A DNA stretch of 56,810 bases from an uncultured Opitutales bacterium (lineage in GTDB: Bacteria > Verrucomicrobiota > Verrucomicrobiia > Opitutales > Intestinicryptomonadaceae), in contig URJY01000010.1 of the NCBI GenBank assembly GCA_900548275.1, positions 1 through 56,810 of the forward strand, in the 5' to 3' direction. Position 1 is the first letter of the stretch. Every line of letters starts with the position of its first letter. The notes under the pieces are model-generated. The model was not told where the DNA came from, did not search any database, and saw only the letters and a list, made by a program, of their open reading frames with translations. A program made the translations under genes and the position numbers. Below are positions 49,050 to 56,810 of the stretch, piece by piece.

Positions 49050-51875
49050 CTATTTTTTCAACTCTTTTTTGATTTCGACGGGCATAACGCTTGCCGTGTA
49101 GGGCTTTTGCGCGAAAATTTCGCGCGCCCTTTGGCGCACCTGTTCGAGGCTTACGTTTGCGTAGCCCGAGTCTATCGTCTTCGCCAGTTCGATGTTCACG
49201 GGTTTGCACTGCGAGAGGTTGAGCACGGCTTCGAGCCAGTAGGAATTGCGCCGCTTGTTCGCCTCAACGCCCTTTATTAACGGAATTTTGGCGCGCTCGA
49301 ATTCGTCCTGCGTGATGTTTTCGGCGGTCTTTTTTCCGCACTGTTCGAGGGTCTCGAGCAGTTCCGAATTGTATTTCGGCACTACGTACGTAATTGCGGT
49401 CATAAAGCCTGTGCCGTCGAGCCACATACTCGAGTTGTTGTAGGCGTATGGGCTGTAGACTTTGCCCTGCGCCTCGCGCACGTCCTTTCTGAGCACGTCG
49501 TCGAGCACCGCGCCGAGCACGTTGTCGATGCGCATCTTTTCGATTTCGCGCCTGCCCGTGCTGCGCCACATTTTGACGGCAATCGATCGCGGTTCGTCGG
49601 TGGTTTCGTATGTCATTTCAATCGGCTTGTCGGGCGAAACGGGGGCGATTTTCGCGTAGGGATTTTTCTTTGCGGATTCCCGCTGCGGCATTGTCCCGAA
49701 CGTTTCTGCGACGAGCGCGACCGTCTTTTCTATGTCGATGTCGCCGACGACCGAAATTTCCGCGTACGACTTCGCCAGAATCGGCTTGAGCCATTCGCCG
49801 ATTTCGCGCATCGCGATTTTTTTGAAGTTGCCGAGTTCCCCCGGAATTTTCGAGACGGGCGAGTTTAGCATTGCGGTGGAGAGGAAGCGCAGCTTCGACA
49901 TCGGGTCGGTGTTGTAGTCGAGGTAGAACGCTTCGGCGTACTTGAGCAGCGACTCCCTGCCGTCCTCCCTGAAGCCCGCGTCGGCGAAGACGGTCGCCGC
50001 AAGTTTTACCGCCTGCGCAAAGTCCTTCGACGAGGACTTCGCCGAAAGCGAGAAAGCGTTGCCGTCTATCGAAATTCCCATTCCCATTTTTAGCGGGAAT
50101 TTGGCGGCGTTGATTTCGCCGACCGTCTGGAATTTTGTTCCGCCCGCGACGAGCGCGTATATCGCGGCGAAGTACTCGGGCTTGTCGGCGGGAATGTCGA
50201 GAACGCCGTTGCCGAAGGCTATTTTCATCAGCACTTCATCCTTTGCGAAGTCGGTTTTCTTGAGGTTGAGAGCGACGCCGTTTTCGAATTTAATCTGGGT
50301 TATGCCGAGCTCGGCAATCTCCCTGCGTTCGGCGATTTTCCCCGCCGCGCCGAACTTCGAGAACACGAGCGAGACCGCCGCGAATTCGTCCGCGGGATGC
50401 TGCGTTTTCAGCGCAGAAGCCTCCGCCGAGCGCACGGCTTTGTCGAGCTGCGCCTGCGGGATTTCGGGCTTCGAGTCCGAAACGAAAATGCGCATCTTCG
50501 CCCCGTCGAAAATTTCCGCAAACAGTTCGACCGCCTTTTTCGCGTCGAATTTGTCGAGCGCGTATTTTGCTATTTCCAAATCCTTTTCGGGCGAAGTGAA
50601 GACGATTTCGTCGGAGAACGCCGATACGATGTCGTTTGAAAGCTCCCTGTTTTTGCGGGTCGGCGCGGACTTGATTTCGCTTTCGAGCAGCTCGAAAATC
50701 TTGCGTTTTGCGTTTTCGATTTCCGAATCCTGCAGGCTTTTCGCGCCGAAAATCTGGCGGAACACCTCTTCGAGCGCGTCGAATCCGCCGCCTACGGGGG
50801 CTTCCGCGCTGACTATGAACGTGTCGCAGAATTTGTCGAAATTGAAGTAGCCCGCCGACCCCTGCGAAATCTTCGATTCGGGCTTGTCGGCAATCTTCAG
50901 AAAACGCGCGTTTACCGCCTGCGCGAGCGTGCGCTTTCTGAGCTCGGCGATTCGGCGTTCCAGCGAATCCGCCATCGATTCGGGTTCTTTGGCGACTGCC
51001 ACCGACGCGTACGAGCGCGGCGAGTTGGGTGTGGAATCGTAGAGCGCGTCGAAGTCCGACTGTGTTTTGCCGAAGTCGAACGCCGACGACGATGTTTCGA
51101 GTTTGCCGTATTCGGCTTTGCGGGCGGGTACTTTGTCGGACGCGGAAAAGTCGCCGAAATATTTCTTGGCGTCGGCGAGAATCCGCTCGGGGTCGATGTC
51201 GCCGACGACCACGAGCACGATGTTTTCGGGGCGGTAGTTTGCGTCGTAGAAAGTTTTGAAGTCTTCGCGCTTGGCTTTTTTTACCACGTCTTCAAGCCCA
51301 ATCGGCATTCTGTCGGCAAAGCGCGAACCCTTGAACGTGTGGGCTATTTCGCGCACCGCCTTGCGGTAGTCCTGATTGTCGCGCGAGTCCTTTTCGGCGA
51401 GGATTACGCCGCGCTCCTTTTCGATTGCCTCGGGGTCGAAAATTATCGAGTCGCAGTAGTCGCGCAGGAGCATCATTCCGTCGTCTACGAGCTTCTGCGA
51501 AACTTCGGGCATGTCTATTTTGTAGACTGTTTCCGAGAAGCCCGTGTGCGCGTTGGAGTCCGCCCCGAACGCCATCCCGAGCCGCTGGAAGTATTCCACC
51601 ATATCGCCCGACGGGAAGTGTTTCGTCCCGTTGAACGCCATATGTTCGATGAAGTGCGCAAGCCCGCGTTCGCTTTCGTTTTCGAAAATCGAGCCGCGCT
51701 TTACGAGCAGGCGCATCGAAACCCTGTTCGGCGGTTCGGAGTTTTTGAAGACCGCAACGGTCATGCCGTTTGCGAGCGTTTCGACTTCGAGGTTTTTGTC
51801 CCGCTCGAGAACGGGCTTTGCAAAGAGGAGTGTCGATAGTGTCATTGTAAAAATTGCAAACAGTTTGAATTTCAT
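49050..51875 (-). CDS. M16-family secreted zinc protease
   Basis: A 941-residue exported insulinase-type peptidase with signal peptide KFKLFAIFTMTLSTLLFA. The inverted zinc motif is HFIEH (74-78, Glu77 catalytic, His74 and His78 ligands), with the distal Glu in AIEKERGVILAE. The second half repeats the fold without a zinc site, as is usual in M16 two-domain proteins. It likely degrades peptides in the periplasm or as an outer-membrane-linked enzyme. It is 29 bases upstream of pyrH on the same strand and 15 bases after the methyltransferase gene. Confidence 0.94.
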   Translation of the reverse strand: MKFKLFAIFTMTLSTLLFAKPVLERDKNLEVETLANGMTVAVFKNSEPPNRVSMRLLVKRGSIFENESERGLAHFIEHMAFNGTKHFPSGDMVEYFQRLGMAFGADSNAHTGFSETVYKIDMPEVSQKLVDDGMMLLRDYCDSIIFDPEAIEKERGVILAEKDSRDNQDYRKAVREIAHTFKGSRFADRMPIGLEDVVKKAKREDFKTFYDANYRPENIVLVVVGDIDPERILADAKKYFGDFSASDKVPARKAEYGKLETSSSAFDFGKTQSDFDALYDSTPNSPRSYASVAVAKEPESMADSLERRIAELRKRTLAQAVNARFLKIADKPESKISQGSAGYFNFDKFCDTFIVSAEAPVGGGFDALEEVFRQIFGAKSLQDSEIENAKRKIFELLESEIKSAPTRKNRELSNDIVSAFSDEIVFTSPEKDLEIAKYALDKFDAKKAVELFAEIFDGAKMRIFVSDSKPEIPQAQLDKAVRSAEASALKTQHPADEFAAVSLVFSKFGAAGKIAERREIAELGITQIKFENGVALNLKKTDFAKDEVLMKIAFGNGVLDIPADKPEYFAAIYALVAGGTKFQTVGEINAAKFPLKMGMGISIDGNAFSLSAKSSSKDFAQAVKLAATVFADAGFREDGRESLLKYAEAFYLDYNTDPMSKLRFLSTAMLNSPVSKIPGELGNFKKIAMREIGEWLKPILAKSYAEISVVGDIDIEKTVALVAETFGTMPQRESAKKNPYAKIAPVSPDKPIEMTYETTDEPRSIAVKMWRSTGRREIEKMRIDNVLGAVLDDVLRKDVREAQGKVYSPYAYNNSSMWLDGTGFMTAITYVVPKYNSELLETLEQCGKKTAENITQDEFERAKIPLIKGVEANKRRNSYWLEAVLNLSQCKPVNIELAKTIDSGYANVSLEQVRQRAREIFAQKPYTASVMPVEIKKELKK

Positions 51876-51890
51876 AATTTTTATTGCTGA

Positions 51891-52634
51891 TTATTTTGCG
51901 GGAGGTTTTTCCGCCGTCCAGAAAATGCAGTCGTCCGAGAAGTCGAGAACGGCGGGCGGCTCGGCTGCGATTTCCGAACGGAGTCTGCAGAGCGTCGGCT
52001 CGAAACCCGCCTCGCGCAGGCTTTCGAGCACCTCCTCTTTTGACGGCGAATGTATGAAAATGTTCCCGTGGTCGCCCTTGTAGTAGATGTCGCCGAAGTC
52101 GTCGAGGCGCGGGTCCTGAACGCCGTGCAGCCACTGCTTTTCCTCGTTCAGCCAGTAGTTGCGGTTGCGCGGAGTCTTTCGGTCGTGGGTGGTGAAAACG
52201 AATTTGCCGCCGCGCCTGAGAACGCGGAAAATTTCCTCCATCGCGCGGAGTCTGTTTTCGGCTTTCGGAATTTGCATAAGCCCGTTGAAGCCGAAAATTA
52301 CGGCGTCGAACGATGCATCGGGCAGGGCGATGTCGGTTGCGTCGCAGACTTGCGCCGACATATTCAGCCCGTCGCGTTCGATGATTGCGTTTGCCACTTT
52401 CACCATGTTTTCGGAGAAGTCGGTGGAAAGCACGTTTTCGTAGCCGAGGCGCGCAAGGTTTATTCCTATTCTGCCCGCGCCGCAGCCGAGCTCGAGAATC
52501 CGCGCCGACTTTTCGAGAAGCGGCAGAATCACCGCTTTTTCCGACTCCCACAAGCCGACTTCGTCGACCGCGCGCGCGTAGTCGGCGACGACTTCCGCCG
52601 TCTCGAAATACGATTTTACTTTGTCGGCTTCCAT
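51891..52634 (-). CDS. SAM-dependent methyltransferase
   Basis: A 247-residue class I methyltransferase. Motif I ILELGCGAGRIGINLA binds SAM; VLSTDFSENMVKVA (acidic residue of strand 2), CDATDIALPDASFDAVIFGF and a following EIFRVLRRGGKFVFTTHD (strand-5 loop) complete the fold. The acceptor substrate is unknown. The start (52634) overlaps the ribD stop by 19 bases, so translation is likely coupled. A link to riboflavin synthesis is possible but not shown. Confidence 0.88.
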   Translation of the reverse strand: MEADKVKSYFETAEVVADYARAVDEVGLWESEKAVILPLLEKSARILELGCGAGRIGINLARLGYENVLSTDFSENMVKVANAIIERDGLNMSAQVCDATDIALPDASFDAVIFGFNGLMQIPKAENRLRAMEEIFRVLRRGGKFVFTTHDRKTPRNRNYWLNEEKQWLHGVQDPRLDDFGDIYYKGDHGNIFIHSPSKEEVLESLREAGFEPTLCRLRSEIAAEPPAVLDFSDDCIFWTAEKPPAK

Positions 52635-53731
52635 ACGATTTTTCCGAATTTGAGTTTGTCGGGCGCAAGCGCGGTCTCGCGTCCGTCGATGTCGAATGGG
52701 CGTCCGCGCGGGAATGCGTCGAGCGCGTCCGCACCGAGCACTTTCGGCGAGTCGTACTCGAACGCGAAGTCGGCGGCGCGCGCCCTGCAGAGGCTGTCCC
52801 ACAAAAGCGAGCCGCCCTCTACGTAGAGCGACGTTATGCGTTCGGCGTACAGGCGTTCCTTCAATTCGTCCCAAAACGCGGCGGCGTTTTCGGCGCGCTC
52901 ACCGATTCTCATCGTCGAAATTCCGAGCGAATTTAATTTGTCTTCGGCGTCTTTCGGCGCGGCGGCGTCGCAGACGACGCGCGTTTTTTCCGCGAACGCG
53001 TCGGAGAATACGCTGAATTTTTGCGGGTTTTCGAGCCGCGCGATGTTCAGGGATGCGTCGAAAATCAGGCGTTCGGCGCAGTGGTCGCCGTCGGGCAGAC
53101 CCCGCGCGGTAAGCGACGGATTGTCGGCTTCGAGCGTGCCGCGCCCCACGGCTATCGACGAAAAGAGCCTGCGCCATTTCATCATATCGGCACGCGCGGC
53201 GTCTTCGGTAATGTCCGTGTGAATGCCGCGTTTTGCCGTAATTTTCCCGTCGGCGGAGACGGCGCATTTTAGCGCGACGAGCGGCTTTTTGTTTACGATA
53301 GCAAAGTTGAAAATGAAATTAAGTTCGGTGCATTCGCGCTCCAAAATTCCGTATTCGCAGGCGACGTTTGCCGCGCGGAAAATTTCGACGGCGCGTCCCG
53401 CGTGTACTGGGTTCGGGTCGAGCGCGCCGATTTTTACGCACGCAACGCCCGCCTTCAGCAGGGCTTCGGTGCACGCGCCCGTTCTGCCGTGCGTGGAACA
53501 CGGCTCGAGCGTTACGTAAATCGTCGCGCCTTTTGGCGAAGTTTTCGCCGAGCGCAGGCACTCTATTTCGGCGTGCGGAAAGCCGTCGTGCCTGTGCCAT
53601 CCCTCGCCGACGATTTCGCCGTTCTTTACGAGCACCGCGCCGACCATCGGATTCGGCGAAGTGTCGCCCCACGCGCGTTCGGCGAGCGCGAGCGCGCGCC
53701 GCATATAAAATTCGTCGACGTTTTCAGGCAT
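52616..53731 (-). CDS. ribD: Bifunctional riboflavin deaminase/reductase RibD
   Basis: RibD deaminates and reduces the pyrimidine intermediate of riboflavin synthesis. The 371-residue product has the deaminase domain with zinc site His53-Ala-Glu55 and Cys78, Cys87 (LEPCSTHGRTGAC). The NADPH-dependent reductase domain (about 150-365) includes KCAVSADGKITA and SIAVGRGTLEADNPSLTAR. ribBA, ribE and ribH are absent from the window. It is 3 bases after the MBL hydrolase gene, on the same strand. Confidence 0.95.
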   Translation of the reverse strand: MPENVDEFYMRRALALAERAWGDTSPNPMVGAVLVKNGEIVGEGWHRHDGFPHAEIECLRSAKTSPKGATIYVTLEPCSTHGRTGACTEALLKAGVACVKIGALDPNPVHAGRAVEIFRAANVACEYGILERECTELNFIFNFAIVNKKPLVALKCAVSADGKITAKRGIHTDITEDAARADMMKWRRLFSSIAVGRGTLEADNPSLTARGLPDGDHCAERLIFDASLNIARLENPQKFSVFSDAFAEKTRVVCDAAAPKDAEDKLNSLGISTMRIGERAENAAAFWDELKERLYAERITSLYVEGGSLLWDSLCRARAADFAFEYDSPKVLGADALDAFPRGRPFDIDGRETALAPDKLKFGKIVWKPTK

Positions 53732-53734
53732 AGT

Positions 53735-54376
53735 TTAGGCGCGTACGTACGGGTTTGAACGCTTTTCGATTTCGACCGTCGTCGGTTCGCCGTGCCCGCA
53801 GAAAATCGCGGTTTCTTCGGGCAGGGTGTAGATTTTTTCGCGGATGGAACGTTCGAGTTCGGCGTAGCTACCGCCCCAGAGGTCGGAGCGTCCGACGCTT
53901 CCCGCAAAAATTACGTCTCCCGCGAACAGGTATTTCAGGTTGCCGTCGTCGACGAAATACACGATACTCCCGGGGCAGTGCCCTTCGGCTTCGAAGCACT
54001 TTATTTTAAGCCCCGCGATGTCGAGCACGTCGCCGTTCTTTACGGGCACGTCGATTTTCGCCGCTTCGAAGTCCGATTCCGCGTAGAGGTTTTTACGCTG
54101 GAATTCGGGGCATTCGACAAGCTCTTTTCCCCTTGCGCCCGCGTAGAGTTTTGCGCCCGTTATTTTGCGCAGTTCGCCCGCGTCCCAAAGGTGGTCCCAG
54201 TGTCCGTGGGTCAGGAGGATTGCGGCGAGCGTTTTGCCGTCGGCTTTGAGGCGCGCGGGGATTTCCTCTGCGGCTTCAAGCGGGGCGTCGACGACGATTG
54301 CCTGATTTGTGTTGTCGGGGTAGAGCAGGTAACAGTTTGTGCCGAGCTGCCCGAGTTCGTAGGTATTGATTTTCAT
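53735..54376 (-). CDS. MBL-fold metallo-hydrolase (glyoxalase II-like)
   Basis: A 213-residue metallo-beta-lactamase-fold hydrolase. Zinc ligands are in LTHGHWDHLWDAG (HxHxDH, His57, His59, Asp61, His62), EGHCPGSIVYF and AGDVIFAGSVGRSD; CGHGEPTT closes the site. This pattern is that of glyoxalase II-like hydrolases (YcbL type). The substrate could be a thioester of glutathione or another thiol. It stands upstream of ribD with a gap of 3 bases. Confidence 0.92.
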   Translation of the reverse strand: MKINTYELGQLGTNCYLLYPDNTNQAIVVDAPLEAAEEIPARLKADGKTLAAILLTHGHWDHLWDAGELRKITGAKLYAGARGKELVECPEFQRKNLYAESDFEAAKIDVPVKNGDVLDIAGLKIKCFEAEGHCPGSIVYFVDDGNLKYLFAGDVIFAGSVGRSDLWGGSYAELERSIREKIYTLPEETAIFCGHGEPTTVEIEKRSNPYVRA

Positions 54377-54438
54377 ATCGAGGTTTGCGGATTGCCGAGT
54401 TCCGTTCCGTCCGAAACTCGGCTCGATTGTGTCGGGTG

Positions 54439-55314
54439 TTAGAAGCCGTTGTTTCTCAGCCAATCGACGTACATTTCGAAGACTTTTTTGTCCTGATAGC
54501 CGTGTTGACCTTTGGGCATCATATGCAGTTGCGCGGGAACTTTCGCCTCTTTCAGCGCGAGGTAGTACGCGATTGACGCGTCGACGTAGGGGTCGAACTG
54601 CGTTTGCGTGATGAACGCGGGCGGTGTGTCTTTGCCGACAACGTTCCATTCGGCGATTTTATAGCGGACGTCGTACGAATCGCCGTCTTTCGCTCCGCCC
54701 TTGTTGAAGCGTCTGTCCTTTTCGGGCTGCGAGCAGTAGGCGGGGTATATCAGGCACGTCAAATCGGGTCGCGCCGAAAGTTTGTCGATGTCGTCGAGCG
54801 GCTCGTAGAGCTTTTTGTCGAAGTTGGTCGAAGCCCTCGCCGAGAGGCTTGCGCCCGCCGAGAACCCCATTATCGCGATTTTGTCAGGCTTGATGTTCCA
54901 CTGTTTTGCGTTCGCGCGGGCGAGTCTGATTGCGCGCTGCGCGTCCATCAATGCGCCGTCGAAATTGTTCGGTACGCGGTATTTCAAGACCGCCGCCGAG
55001 AAACCATTTTCGTTGAGCTTTTTTGCGATTCTTTCGCCCTCGTAGCCAACGCAGAGGCATCCGTACGCGCCCCCGGGGCATACGATTACAAAGCCCTTGG
55101 GCTTGTCCGAGTTCAGCAGGTAGAGGTCGAGCACGGGGTTTTTGACGGAGTAGATGATTGCGTCGGTCGTCTTGTTTTTGCCGCGGTATTCGGTGGTTTT
55201 GCCCGCCATTTTCACGCCGCTCCAGATTTCGACGGTTTTCTGCGGTGCGGCGAACGCTGCGGAAACCGCGGCGACGCACGCGGTTAAAAATAATGTTTTC
55301 AGATGCTTTCTCAT
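54439..55314 (-). CDS. Secreted alpha/beta hydrolase, acetyl-esterase-like
   Basis: A 291-residue exported alpha/beta hydrolase with signal peptide TLFLTACVAAVSAAFA. VIVCPGGAYGCLCVGYEGE forms the oxyanion region. The nucleophile elbow is IMGFSAGASLSARAS (GxSxG), and LIYPAYCSQ and the His in MMPKGQHGYQ complete the catalytic set. It resembles BD-FAE-type acetyl xylan esterases. It is the second of a tandem pair, 5 bases after its paralogue at 55320, and 62 bases before the MBL gene. Confidence 0.88.
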   Translation of the reverse strand: MRKHLKTLFLTACVAAVSAAFAAPQKTVEIWSGVKMAGKTTEYRGKNKTTDAIIYSVKNPVLDLYLLNSDKPKGFVIVCPGGAYGCLCVGYEGERIAKKLNENGFSAAVLKYRVPNNFDGALMDAQRAIRLARANAKQWNIKPDKIAIMGFSAGASLSARASTNFDKKLYEPLDDIDKLSARPDLTCLIYPAYCSQPEKDRRFNKGGAKDGDSYDVRYKIAEWNVVGKDTPPAFITQTQFDPYVDASIAYYLALKEAKVPAQLHMMPKGQHGYQDKKVFEMYVDWLRNNGF

Positions 55315-55319
55315 AAATT

Positions 55320-56216
55320 TTATTCTCCCTTGAAGCCCTTTGCCTTCAGCCAGTCCTCCGCGAGGATTGTCCACTTGCCCCAGTCCTTGCCGTTCGCCAG
55401 ACCGTAGCCGTGCCCGCCCTTTTCGAAGACGTGCAGGTTTGCGCCGATACCCGCGCGTTTCGCCGCGAGGAAGTAGGCGATGCCCGCGTTGATGTAGTTT
55501 TTGTCGTCGAGCGACTGCGTGATGAAAACGGGCGGCGTGTCTTTGTTCACGTCGAGATTTTCGGCGAGTTTGTAAAGCGTTGCGTCGTCGGCTTGCGGCG
55601 TGAATTTGCCTTTGTTCCAGCGTCTCTCGTTGCCCATTTGGTCGCAGTAGGCGGGGTAGATGAGGAACGTTGCGTCGGGGCGCGCGGAAAGTTTGTCGAT
55701 GTCGTCGACGGGCGTGTATGCGTTTTTCGCGTAGTTTGTCGAAGCCCTCGCGCAGAGGTTTGCACCCGCCGAGAAGCCCAGAACCGCGATTTTATCGGGC
55801 TTGACGTTCCATTTTTGCGCGTTTGCCCGCACGAGCCTTACAGCGCGTTGGATGTCTGCCAGAGCCTCCTGCGGGAAGTCGGGCACGCGGTATTTGAGCA
55901 CCGCCGCCGAGACTCCGCATTCGTTGAGCCACTTGGCGATTTGCACGCCCTCGTGCGGATACGCCAGAATTTGGTATCCGCCCCCGGGGGCGATGATGAC
56001 CATTCCCGTGGGCTTGTCTGTTTTTGCGAGGAAAAGTTCGAGCGTCGGCGTCTTGACCGCATTGAACATATTGCGCTTGTTGAGCGTGTCGGCTTGTGCG
56101 GCGCGTCCCTGCATTTGTCCTTCGCCCCAGATGTTGAGCGTTTCGGCGTTGGCGGAAGCGCAGGCAAGTGCCGCAACGACTCCCGCGAGAATCGACTTCA
56201 AATATAGATTTTTCAT
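55320..56216 (-). CDS. Secreted alpha/beta hydrolase, paralogue
   Basis: A 298-residue exported protein with signal peptide SILAGVVAALACASANA. It matches the next gene over its whole length: VIIAPGGGYQILAYPHEG, VLGFSAGANLCARASTNYAK (nucleophile Ser), LIYPAYCDQ and EKGGHGYGLANG (His). Sugar acetyl-ester hydrolysis is the likely role. The tandem pair has diverged clearly, so the duplication is not recent. The AT-rich region upstream (56217-56376) must carry its promoter. Confidence 0.88.
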   Translation of the reverse strand: MKNLYLKSILAGVVAALACASANAETLNIWGEGQMQGRAAQADTLNKRNMFNAVKTPTLELFLAKTDKPTGMVIIAPGGGYQILAYPHEGVQIAKWLNECGVSAAVLKYRVPDFPQEALADIQRAVRLVRANAQKWNVKPDKIAVLGFSAGANLCARASTNYAKNAYTPVDDIDKLSARPDATFLIYPAYCDQMGNERRWNKGKFTPQADDATLYKLAENLDVNKDTPPVFITQSLDDKNYINAGIAYFLAAKRAGIGANLHVFEKGGHGYGLANGKDWGKWTILAEDWLKAKGFKGE

Positions 56217-56376
56217 TGCGCCATTTTATTTTAGAGGTTTTCGCTACGTCAACATCTAATAATTCGGCGGGCGAATTACGTTTTTGAAAGGTCGATTTTC
56301 CGAAAAGTGAAAAAATTTTAATTTTTTTCTTGCATAGCGAGCCCGAATGTACACTATGCACAGAATATTGATTTTT

Positions 56377-56449
<73 letters not shown>

Positions 56450-56470
56450 CGAAGTCCGTTTTATTTAGAA

Positions 56471-56478
56471 GGAGGTGA
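56471..56478 (+). promoter_or_regulatory. Strong Shine-Dalgarno of rpsU
   Basis: GGAGGTGA matches the anti-SD sequence fully and lies 6 bases before ATG 56485. It directly abuts an in-frame ATG at 56479, so the later ATG is the likely start. Confidence 0.85.
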
Positions 56479-56484
56479 ATGGTA

Positions 56485-56685
56485 ATGTCAGTAGAAGTTA
56501 AATTGCGCAAGGGTGAAGCTATGGAAAAGGCACTCCGCCGTCTGAAGAAGAAGCTCGACCGCGAAGGCATTATCCGCGACGTTCGTCAGAAACGTTATTA
56601 CGAAAAGCCTTGTGAAATCAAGCGTCGTAAGAACAAGGTTGCCGCCTTCAACAATATGCTCCGTCAGCGTTACGAAAATCGCTAA
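56485..56685 (+). CDS. rpsU: 30S ribosomal protein S21
   Basis: Small basic ribosomal protein of the 30S platform, near the mRNA exit region. The 66-residue product begins MSVEVKLRKGEAMEKALRRL and is rich in Lys and Arg, ending NNMLRQRYENR. The ATG at 56485 is chosen over 56479 by its spacing to the strong Shine-Dalgarno sequence and by the family's usual N-terminus. It lies 35 bases after tRNA-Lys and ends before the terminator at 56691. Confidence 0.97.
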   Translation: MSVEVKLRKGEAMEKALRRLKKKLDREGIIRDVRQKRYYEKPCEIKRRKNKVAAFNNMLRQRYENR

Positions 56686-56690
56686 CAAGA

Positions 56691-56718
56691 AAGCTTCGGG
56701 AATCCCCCGAAGCTTTTT
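56691..56718 (+). terminator. Terminator of rpsU
   Basis: AAGCTTCGGG (56691-56700) pairs with CCCGAAGCTT (56706-56715) around AATCC, followed by T4. The rest of the window (56719-56810) shows no gene. Confidence 0.85.
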
Positions 56719-56810
56719 TGTTGGGTGAGTTCGCGGATTGTCGAGAGTTTTTTTTGGGGCGCGTGAAATCGGGCTTGATGCGGCGTTTCACATTTCGGCG
56801 GCAGTGGTCA

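Overview
The window reads as a chromosomal segment of a Gram-negative, moderately GC-rich bacterium of the PVC group, most likely Verrucomicrobiota (Opitutales-like). This placement is inference. It rests on a PEP-CTERM surface protein, a type II secretion pseudopilin operon with Ala-FTL pilin cleavage sites, Tat-exported Gfo/Idh/MocA oxidoreductases, many secreted glycosidases and esterases, and the metal-ligand pattern of HemB. There is no rRNA, phage, transposase or CRISPR array. Two tRNAs are present: Gly(GCC) and Lys(CTT).

Layout. 1-399 is a gene-free, hairpin-rich repeat region, followed by aroQ and a PcrA/UvrD-type helicase. An inverted-repeat-bounded element lies at 2984-3261. 3267-11117 holds an unknown secreted protein, a PEP-CTERM protein, nadC, an inositol-phosphatase-family enzyme, a large secreted clan GH-A hydrolase and a small Cys-containing protein. 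11443-18408 is a plus-strand run: two tandem oxidoreductase paralogues (the second with a replaced C-terminus), thyA-folA, a YugP-type membrane protease and a GH36 alpha-galactosidase. 18625-18800 looks like a free-standing small RNA gene with promoter, two hairpins and terminator. 18818-24353 (minus) is cysS-ispH-gspGHIJK. Then come hemB, a P1B metal ATPase and a secreted SGNH esterase.

28549-33449 (minus) is a secreted polysaccharide-related cluster: FAD oxidoreductase, MGH1-like glycosidase and a GH5-like lipoprotein. Next are ffh, serS, a SulP transporter and a zinc-ribbon protein. 38561-41582 carries a secreted GH101/DUF5696-like protein preceded by a palindromic operator candidate, and a second SGNH esterase. 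42223-44748 encodes an 841-residue HIRAN-ankyrin protein beside tRNA-Gly. 45067-56216 (minus) is a dense run: a substrate-binding protein, sufT, proB, frr, pyrH, an M16 protease, a methyltransferase, ribD, an MBL-fold hydrolase and two tandem secreted esterases. tRNA-Lys and rpsU close the window.

Functionally the window mixes housekeeping genes (shikimate, NAD, folate/thymidylate, haem, isoprenoid, riboflavin, proline, translation, SRP) with extracytoplasmic carbohydrate breakdown. The most noteworthy unexplained items are the candidate small RNA at 18660-18800, the HIRAN-ankyrin protein, the covarying hairpin repeat family at 1-390, 6007-6243 and 25475-25560, and the inverted-repeat element at 2984-3261.
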